Positions 6,380-11,013 of a DNA stretch of 11,013 nucleotides are shown piece after piece. Source of the stretch: Bacteroidota bacterium (lineage in GTDB: Bacteria; Bacteroidota; Bacteroidia; Chitinophagales; Chitinophagaceae); contig JAEWDG010000305.1 of the NCBI GenBank assembly GCA_023390215.1, forward strand, positions 1 to 11,013. The letters are read 5' to 3'. The notes beneath the pieces were generated by a model. The model had not been told where the DNA came from. It saw nothing but the letters and a program-made list of their open reading frames with translations, and did no database searches. Numbering within the stretch: position 1 is the stretch's first letter; the number at the start of each line of letters is the position of its first letter. The translations under genes were made by a program, and so were the position numbers.

Positions 6380-7009
6380 CTAGCCGCTAATTCCTACAAG
6401 ACTACAGATGTATTCGTTCCTTTCCATTTCGTTCACGATAAATAGTGCAAGGTCACCGCTATTGATAAAATCATTATTCGTTTCCGGAACGGCGTCTTTC
6501 GCAACAGTGTAGTCGCCTGTAGGGCCGGCGTCTTTAATTACAGGAGGAGCAACCATGGTCCAGTCCAGCCCTGAGTCCCGCAGCGCCTCGAAGACCGTTT
6601 TGTGTTCTTCAGATACAGGAAGGTATTCGACAGGAAAACCTTCAGCATCCATGAGCATCTTTCCATTGTCGCCGGGGAGTATCCCCATTCCACCGATGGC
6701 AATTATCCGTTTAATTCCAGCCCTTTTCATCTGGCTGATTATATGTTTGATGCCGAGTGAACGCGTTTTGTCGTTACCGTCAGAACTGCCTCCCAGTGCG
6801 GAAAGTACAACATCAGCACCTTTTAGCGCGTTGAAAACCTGCTCATCATCAAACAGGGTTCCTTTAATTGTTTCCAACTTATCCGAAGGTGTGTAGGTTG
6901 TTGTGTATACATTTCTGCCATAAGCACGCACATGATGATCTTTGAAAATAGCCTGCTTAACAATTTCTTTTCCCATTAATCCCGTGGATCCAAAAACAGT
7001 GACGATCAT
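6380..7009 (-). CDS. NAD(P)-binding oxidoreductase, atypical SDR / NmrA-like
   Basis: This 209-residue protein is a compact Rossmann-fold enzyme. The N-terminus 'MIVTVFGSTGLMGKEIVKQA' carries the dinucleotide-binding GxxGxxG motif (G7, G10, G13). It is followed by 'VRAYGRN' at the end of strand 2, where cofactor specificity is set, and 'GADVVLSALGG' and 'IKRIIAIGGMGIL' as strands 4 and 5. The closing 'SGLDWTMVAPPVIKDAGPTGDYTV' is typical of the atypical SDR group containing biliverdin reductase B and NmrA-like proteins (NAD(P)H-binding, PF13460-type). The classical SDR YxxxK active site is not present, so the reaction cannot be named; flavin- or quinone-type reduction and a redox-sensing role are both possible. 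The gene follows the acetyltransferase gene after a 22-base gap and is probably in the same transcript. Confidence 0.88.
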   Translation of the reverse strand: MIVTVFGSTGLMGKEIVKQAIFKDHHVRAYGRNVYTTTYTPSDKLETIKGTLFDDEQVFNALKGADVVLSALGGSSDGNDKTRSLGIKHIISQMKRAGIKRIIAIGGMGILPGDNGKMLMDAEGFPVEYLPVSEEHKTVFEALRDSGLDWTMVAPPVIKDAGPTGDYTVAKDAVPETNNDFINSGDLALFIVNEMERNEYICSLVGISG

Positions 7010-7031
7010 TATTTAGTTTTTAACCTAGTAT

Positions 7032-7322
7032 TCAATCTTTTTGCCAAACGTCAGCATATTGCGATTCATTTTTTTTAAAAACCGCATGTGCATAGGTACA
7101 TTCGGGGTGAATTTTCATTTCCCTGGATCGCGCATAATCCGCTGCTGCATCCACCAGCTTACGCCCCAGGTTTTGCCCTTTCATCTTTTCATCCACTACA
7201 GTATGCCGTATAATCATTAGGTTGGGATCTGTTAGTCGATAGGTTAAAGAACCCAGTTTATCATCAACAGTCCCAAAATAAAATATGCCTTTATTGTTTT
7301 CTTCTTCGTGTGTTAATTCCAT
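7032..7322 (-). CDS. Small GNAT-type N-acetyltransferase (YjdJ-like, Gcn5-related CG family)
   Basis: From the ATG at 7322 the protein has 96 residues, the normal length for the minimal GNAT family PF14542. The acetyl-CoA pyrophosphate-binding loop is 'KMKGQNLGRKLVDAAADYAR'. It is followed by 'KIHPECTYAHAVFKKN', whose cysteine (Cys75) is characteristic of this group, and 'QYADVW' at the end. Members bind acetyl-CoA, but their substrates are mostly unknown. A TTG at 7343 would add seven residues (MNIYINS); the ATG is preferred because the shorter form begins where the family's first strand does. No clear promoter was found. The oxidoreductase gene follows 22 bases downstream, suggesting a two-gene operon. 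Confidence 0.88.
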   Translation of the reverse strand: MELTHEEENNKGIFYFGTVDDKLGSLTYRLTDPNLMIIRHTVVDEKMKGQNLGRKLVDAAADYARSREMKIHPECTYAHAVFKKNESQYADVWQKD

Positions 7323-7398
7323 GCTATTAATATAAATATTCAACAGATCAGGGAGGCAATGGTTTGATAAAAATCATTTTTATTTGCAACGGATCGTC

Positions 7399-7971
7399 AT
7401 GAAAAACGGAATTCTCATATTTGATAACTACGATTCTTTCACCTACAACCTTGTTCACCTGGTTGAAAAGATCATACATAGGAAAGTTGAAGTGGTAAAG
7501 AATGATGCCTGCGCCCTGTCCATGGGCAGGTACGAAAAAATAATATTATCACCGGGTCCCGGGTTGCCTGAAGAAGCGGGAAACCTGAAGGAACTGATCA
7601 GTCAGGAAGCCGGTCTCACGCCAATATTGGGTGTATGTTTAGGGATGCAGGCTATCGCTGAAGTATTTGGTGCTTCCCTTGAAAACCTGAAACAGGTTCA
7701 TCATGGGATAGCTTTACCGGTGCATTATCAAGCCGGAACTGAGCTGTTCAGGGGCATGGAAAATCCCTTCCCCGCGGGAAGATATCATAGCTGGGTGGTT
7801 TCCCGATCAGGATTTCCTGATTGTCTGGAGGTGACTGCCTGGGGAGAAAATGGTGAGATCATGGCGTTGAAACATAAAGACCTGGACCTGCAGGCTGTGC
7901 AGTTTCATCCTGAAAGCATACTTACCCCGCAGGGCGAGATACTAATGAGGAATTGGTTATTGAAAGCCTGA
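7399..7971 (+). CDS. trpG: Anthranilate / aminodeoxychorismate synthase component II (glutamine amidotransferase)
   Basis: From the ATG at 7399 the protein has 190 residues and is a complete class I (triad) glutamine amidotransferase. It releases ammonia from glutamine for TrpE or PabB, feeding tryptophan or folate synthesis. Visible motifs are the N-terminal 'ILIFDNYDSFTYNL', the oxyanion segment 'ILSPGPGLPEEAG', the nucleophile in 'LGVCLGMQAIAEVFG' (Cys80), and 'VQFHPESILTP' with His170 and Glu172 completing the triad. A TTG at 7384 would add five residues; the ATG gives the canonical N-terminus. TrpG and PabA cannot be separated from this sequence. The lack of trp neighbours hints at PabA or at a shared subunit, which is inference. 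The partner component I gene is not in the window. No convincing promoter was seen; TTTATTTG at 7379-7386 is one base from the -7 consensus but has no -33 partner. Confidence 0.93.
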   Translation: MKNGILIFDNYDSFTYNLVHLVEKIIHRKVEVVKNDACALSMGRYEKIILSPGPGLPEEAGNLKELISQEAGLTPILGVCLGMQAIAEVFGASLENLKQVHHGIALPVHYQAGTELFRGMENPFPAGRYHSWVVSRSGFPDCLEVTAWGENGEIMALKHKDLDLQAVQFHPESILTPQGEILMRNWLLKA

Positions 7972-8052
7972 TTTTCCATTGCAGGGCCTTGTTAAAAATT
8001 CAGCGGGCGGTCAAATGCGCCCAAAGAAAGTTAAATTGCAGCAGCAAAAAAT

Positions 8053-9144
8053 ATGAAAAAGTTTATACTCCTGTTTTGGCTGGCACCCTTCACCGTATTG
8101 GCACAATCTAAACCAGACGCTCAGGCGAAGACGGCGTTGAAATCTGCATCCGCACAACCTGCCGGCGATCATTTTACCATAAACGGAACCGCTAAGGGTT
8201 TCCCGGATGGAACAGCTATTTCGCTTTATAATGGAACCAATGGAGCGCCCGAGGCGAGCAGTACCATTAAAGAAGGAAAATTCAGCTTTAGTGGTTCAGT
8301 GGGAACTCCGGAACCCAAAGTTATATCTGTCGATAACAAACCTCCCTATTTTACATTTTTTGTAGAGAACCGCGACATGCAGGTGAGTTTTGATGGATAT
8401 GATTTTGATAAAGCGGTAGTGATCGGTTCACCCACACAAAATGAGTACGCCGGACTTGCGGGAATCCTCAACAGGTATAAAGAAGTTTTTGCACCGGAAG
8501 GTGGGGGATCGGAAAACCAGAAAAAGAATGCGGGAAAAGAACTGGCCGAATATGTTACAGGTCATCGCACCTCATTTACAGCGCCGATCGCATTGTACCG
8601 TTATTACCAGGCCACCGGCGATGCAGATGCTGCAGATTCACTGTATGGTTTTGTAACCAGCGATGTAAAACAGGGACAACTGGGAAGAACCCTGAGCAAA
8701 ACGCTGGAAGACCTGCGCAGAAATCCAATTGGCAAACCATTGAAAGATTTTAGTCAGAATGATCCCGATGGAAATCCTGTCGCATTGAGTTCACTTCGCG
8801 GAAAATATGTATTGATCGATTTTTGGGCGAGCTGGTGTGGTCCCTGCAGGCAGGAAAACCCCAACGTGGTGGCCACCTATAATAAATACAAGGATAAGAA
8901 CTATACAGTTTTGGGTGTTTCATTCGATAAAGCCAAACAGTCATGGTTAGACGCAATTAAAATGGATCACCTTACGTGGACGCATGTGAGTGATCTCCAG
9001 GGATGGTCTAATGCGGTTGGTCTTCAGTTTCAGATTACATCTATTCCGCAAAACTTTCTAGTTGATCCCAACGGCATCCTGATCGCTAAAAACCTCCGGG
9101 GGCCTGAACTTGAAGCCAAACTGGCGAGTATTTTTGGGAACTAA
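8053..9144 (+). CDS. TlpA-family thiol-disulfide oxidoreductase with DUF4369-like N-terminal domain
   Basis: This 363-residue exported protein starts with a signal peptide (residues 1-17, cleavage after 'TVLA') and an Ala/Gln-rich linker to about residue 38. A beta-rich domain at about 40-130 ('FTINGTAKGFPDGTAISLYN') resembles DUF4369, which commonly precedes thioredoxin domains in Bacteroidota. After a helical middle region (about 130-225), residues of about 227-363 form a TlpA/ResA-like thioredoxin fold. It has the active site WCGPC (Cys262, Cys265) within 'IDFWASWCGPCRQENP', and the cis-proline loop 'TSIPQNFLVD' (Pro332). Such proteins reduce disulfides in periplasmic substrates, for example during cytochrome c maturation; the partner is unknown here. 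There is no lipobox cysteine, so it is probably soluble or periplasmic. The gene has an 81-base gap after the amidotransferase gene, containing a hairpin without a T-run. It ends 40 bases before a heptamer repeat. Confidence 0.93.
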   Translation: MKKFILLFWLAPFTVLAQSKPDAQAKTALKSASAQPAGDHFTINGTAKGFPDGTAISLYNGTNGAPEASSTIKEGKFSFSGSVGTPEPKVISVDNKPPYFTFFVENRDMQVSFDGYDFDKAVVIGSPTQNEYAGLAGILNRYKEVFAPEGGGSENQKKNAGKELAEYVTGHRTSFTAPIALYRYYQATGDADAADSLYGFVTSDVKQGQLGRTLSKTLEDLRRNPIGKPLKDFSQNDPDGNPVALSSLRGKYVLIDFWASWCGPCRQENPNVVATYNKYKDKNYTVLGVSFDKAKQSWLDAIKMDHLTWTHVSDLQGWSNAVGLQFQITSIPQNFLVDPNGILIAKNLRGPELEAKLASIFGN

Positions 9145-9184
9145 GTTTGAATTGGTTCAACATTTAAATTTCAAAGTGTCGACT

Positions 9185-9254
9185 TCAAAACTCAAAAATC
9201 AAAACTCAAAACTCAAAATTCAAAAATCATACATCATAAATCACACATCATAAA
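9185..9254. repeat. Ten-unit tandem heptamer repeat, TCANNNN
   Basis: Seventy bases divide without gaps into ten heptamers, each beginning TCA. The first six are TCAAAAC or close variants (last base C, A, C, C, T, A). The last four read TCATACA, TCATAAA, TCACACA, TCATAAA, forming a 14-base unit repeated with one mismatch. A degenerate unit (TCAAAGT at 9171-9177) lies upstream in the same phase. The array sits between the convergent TlpA-like and pdxJ genes and encodes nothing in any frame. It probably grew by replication slippage. No terminator hairpin with a T-run is seen in the rest of this 118-base gap. Confidence 0.9.
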
Positions 9255-9262
9255 TCGCCCTC

Positions 9263-9997
9263 TCACACCAACTGTCTCTTATACATCTGCACAGTATTCT
9301 CCAGTCCAAAATAGATAGCGTCGCAGATTAGGGCATGACCAATAGACACCTCAAGTAACCCGGGAATATGTTTGACGAAAAACCTCAGGTTATAAAGATC
9401 CAGGTCATGACCCGCATTAATCCCTAAACCCAGTTGATTTGCCAGTTTAGCCGCTTCAACATAAGGCGCAATTGCCTGTTCTTTTTCTCCCTTCGCATAA
9501 CCGTTTGCGTAAGCTTCTGTATACAATTCTATTCTGTCGGTACCCGTTAAAGCTGCGCCTTCTATAATTGTTAAAACAGGATCTACAAATATCGACACCC
9601 GAATACCGGCAGCTTTAAAAATAGCCACGGTTTCTTTCAAATAATCTTTGTTCTTAATGGTATCCCAGCCGTGGTTGCTGGTTATCTGGCCCTCTGCATC
9701 CGGCACCAGGGTAACCTGGCTTGGTTTGTTATCCAAAACCAGGTCAATAAATTTTTGTTCTTTGGGGTTGCCTTCAATATTGAATTCAGTCCGAATTATT
9801 TTTTTCAGATCATATACATCCTGGTACCTGATATGCCGTTCATCCGGCCTGGGATGTACCGTGATTCCTTGCGCGCCATAATCTTCAATATCTCTGGCCG
9901 CTTTTAATATATCCGGATTGTTGTGTCCGCGTGCATTACGCAGGGTAGCCAGTTTATTGATATTTACTGAGAGTTGAGTAGTGGTTGATGCTTTCAT
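9263..9997 (-). CDS. pdxJ: Pyridoxine 5'-phosphate synthase
   Basis: PdxJ joins 1-deoxy-D-xylulose 5-phosphate with 3-amino-2-oxopropyl phosphate to make pyridoxine 5'-phosphate, the last ring-forming step of the DXP-dependent vitamin B6 pathway. The 244-residue protein is full length and shows the family motifs along its TIM barrel: '[16 protein letters not shown]' (9-24), '[13 protein letters not shown]' (44-56, with His48, Arg53 and His55), 'FNIEGNP' (Glu75), 'QVTLVPD', '[10 protein letters not shown]' (192-201, His197) and '[13 protein letters not shown]' (216-228). The ATG at 9997 is preceded by AGGA (10006-10003) five bases away, one of the few credible Shine-Dalgarno sequences here. 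The ahcY gene upstream on the same strand is separated by a terminator, so pdxJ probably has its own promoter within 9998-10044, although I could not find a TAnnTTTG box there. Confidence 0.97.
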   Translation of the reverse strand: MKASTTTQLSVNINKLATLRNARGHNNPDILKAARDIEDYGAQGITVHPRPDERHIRYQDVYDLKKIIRTEFNIEGNPKEQKFIDLVLDNKPSQVTLVPDAEGQITSNHGWDTIKNKDYLKETVAIFKAAGIRVSIFVDPVLTIIEGAALTGTDRIELYTEAYANGYAKGEKEQAIAPYVEAAKLANQLGLGINAGHDLDLYNLRFFVKHIPGLLEVSIGHALICDAIYFGLENTVQMYKRQLV

Positions 9998-10044
9998 AAT
10001 TATCCTATTCCTTGTTGAAACCCGGCGTTAAGTTAGTTAAAACA

Positions 10045-10070
10045 AAAGGCTCCGAAAAAACGGAGCCTTT
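10045..10070 (-). terminator. Rho-independent terminator downstream of ahcY
   Basis: A perfect ten-base-pair stem, AAAGGCTCCG (10045-10054) with CGGAGCCTTT (10061-10070), encloses a six-base loop. Read on the minus strand it is followed by TGTTTTAACT, a T-rich tail. It begins 21 bases after the ahcY stop. On the plus strand the tail is ATAG, so termination should favour the minus strand. Confidence 0.85.
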
Positions 10071-10091
10071 ATAGTTAAAGTATAATCGCTA

Positions 10092-11013
10092 TTAATAACG
10101 GTACATATCTGTTTTGAACGGACCATTCTGAGGGATTCCCAGGTAGGAAGCCTGTTCTTCAGTCAGTTCATCCAGTTCCACGCCGATCTTGGAAAGATGC
10201 AAACGTGCAACTTTTTCGTCCAGGTGTTTAGGAAGAACATACACTTTGTTTTCGTATTTGTCGTTGTTCGTCCAAAGTTCGATCTGAGCCAGTGTTTGGT
10301 TTGTGAATGAATTACTCATCACAAAGCTTGGGTGACCGGTAGCGCAACCGAGGTTAACCAGGCGACCTTCAGCCAGAATGATAACTTCTTTACCATCGAT
10401 ATTGTACAGATCAACCTGTGGTTTGATGGTATCTTTTGTTTTACCATAGTTCGTGTTCAACCAGGCCATATCGATTTCAATATCAAAGTGACCGATGTTA
10501 CAAACGATCGCCTTGTCTTTCATCGCACGGAAATGTTTTTCTGTGATCAGGTCACGGCAACCGCTCGCAGTCACCACAATATCCGCTTCTTTAACCGCAT
10601 CAGCCATTTTCTTCACTTCGAAGCCATCCATAGCAGCCTGCAAGGCACAGATCGGATCGATTTCCGTAACGATCACGCGGCAACCTGCACCTGCCAGTGA
10701 AGCAGCAGAACCTTTACCCACATCACCATATCCACCCACAACAGCAACTTTACCTGCAAGCATCACATCCGTAGCGCGACGGATCGCATCCACCAGTGAT
10801 TCTTTACAACCGTACTTATTATCGAATTTAGATTTGGTAACAGAGTCGTTTACATTGATCGCAGGAATAGGCAGAGTTCCTTTTTCCATGCGTTCGTAGA
10901 GGCGGTGAACACCTGTTGTGGTTTCTTCACTTAAACCTTTAATACCTGAAACCAGTTCAGGATATTTATCGAAAAAGATGTTGGTAAGATCACCACCATC
11001 ATCAAGGATCATG
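10092..11013 (-). CDS. ahcY: Adenosylhomocysteinase, C-terminal 306 residues (5' end outside window)
   Basis: S-adenosyl-L-homocysteine hydrolase splits SAH into adenosine and homocysteine, removing the by-product of methyl transfer. The window holds the last 306 residues of a protein normally of about 430-440. The ATG at 11012-11010 is an internal Met in the conserved 'MILDDGGD' motif and not the start, so the frame continues past the right edge. Visible features, numbered from that Met, are 'LSEETTTGV' (27-35, catalytic-type Glu), '[11 protein letters not shown]' (Lys60 and Asp64, substrate binding), the NAD-binding loop '[11 protein letters not shown]' (93-103), '[11 protein letters not shown]' (171-181), '[15 protein letters not shown]' (222-236), and the C-terminal 'FKTDMYRY' that reaches into the partner subunit's NAD site. 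The enzyme is cytoplasmic and tetrameric in the family. A strong terminator lies 21 bases after its stop. Confidence 0.98.
   Translation of the reverse strand, partial: MILDDGGDLTNIFFDKYPELVSGIKGLSEETTTGVHRLYERMEKGTLPIPAINVNDSVTKSKFDNKYGCKESLVDAIRRATDVMLAGKVAVVGGYGDVGKGSAASLAGAGCRVIVTEIDPICALQAAMDGFEVKKMADAVKEADIVVTASGCRDLITEKHFRAMKDKAIVCNIGHFDIEIDMAWLNTNYGKTKDTIKPQVDLYNIDGKEVIILAEGRLVNLGCATGHPSFVMSNSFTNQTLAQIELWTNNDKYENKVYVLPKHLDEKVARLHLSKIGVELDELTEEQASYLGIPQNGPFKTDMYRY

Noticed and set aside
8005..8022. Hairpin GGGCG / CGCCC between the amidotransferase and TlpA-like genes, as a terminator or riboswitch
   Set aside because: It has only five base pairs and an eight-base loop. It is followed by AAAGAAAG rather than a T-run, and there is no riboswitch core.
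9185..9254. CRISPR-like or phage attachment array
   Set aside because: The units are seven bases long and directly adjacent, with no spacers and no cas or integrase genes nearby. It is a simple tandem repeat.
10495..10899. Plus-strand open frame of 134 codons, plus another at 10332-10700
   Set aside because: Both lie wholly antisense to ahcY, whose protein motifs are unmistakable. They have no recognisable domain or promoter.
1..11013. A new defence, secretion or mobile system
   Set aside because: All but one protein-coding gene fall into well-known housekeeping or envelope families. There are no nucleases, toxins, transposases, integrases or unusual multi-gene modules.

Overview
The window looks like ordinary core chromosome of a member of the Bacteroidota, probably close to the Chitinophagaceae. 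This rests on three things. First, several genes are preceded by the characteristic Bacteroidota promoter (TTG, about 19 bases, then TAnnTTTG). Second, Shine-Dalgarno sequences are mostly absent and leaders are A/T-rich. Third, the protein families fit: a lipoprotein-type TamA-like Omp85 protein (TamL), a type IX secretion 'plug' protein, and a periplasmic TlpA-type thioredoxin with a DUF4369-like N-terminal half. The genus placement is inference; no rRNA is present.

Layout. 1-1669 (-): tamL-like Omp85 outer-membrane protein, cut by the window's left edge. It is divergent, with only 13 bases between, from 1683-2432 (+), a SpoU/TrmH-type RNA 2'-O-methyltransferase. That gene is convergent with 2429-3658 (-), a LolC/LolE-type permease; the two stop codons share the palindrome TTAA. 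Divergent from the permease is 3713-4993 (+), the T9SS plug-type exported protein. It is followed immediately by the SRP RNA gene (about 5024-5116) and a transaldolase-family gene (5177-5830). Both of these have near-ideal promoters and their own terminators. Three minus-strand genes follow: an exported protein of unknown function (5920-6327), an NAD(P)-binding oxidoreductase (6380-7009) and a small GNAT-type acetyltransferase (7032-7322). On the plus strand come a glutamine amidotransferase subunit of anthranilate or aminodeoxychorismate synthase (7399-7971) and a TlpA-family protein (8053-9144). A heptamer tandem repeat fills the convergent gap at 9185-9254. Then pdxJ (9263-9997, -), a terminator, and ahcY (10092 to the right edge, -, missing its N-terminus).

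Functionally, the left half is biased towards envelope biogenesis: outer-membrane assembly (TamL), lipoprotein release (LolC/E-like), T9SS, and SRP-dependent membrane targeting. The right half is central and cofactor metabolism: sugar-phosphate aldol chemistry, folate or tryptophan, vitamin B6, and the S-adenosylmethionine cycle. Genes are tightly packed and no gap exceeds 300 bases. I found no mobile element, CRISPR array, tRNA, phage or defence gene, and nothing that amounts to a new multi-gene system. The points worth a second look are gene architecture (promoters inside neighbouring genes, shared stop codons, mis-callable TTG starts), the tandem repeat, and one conserved-looking orphan exported protein.
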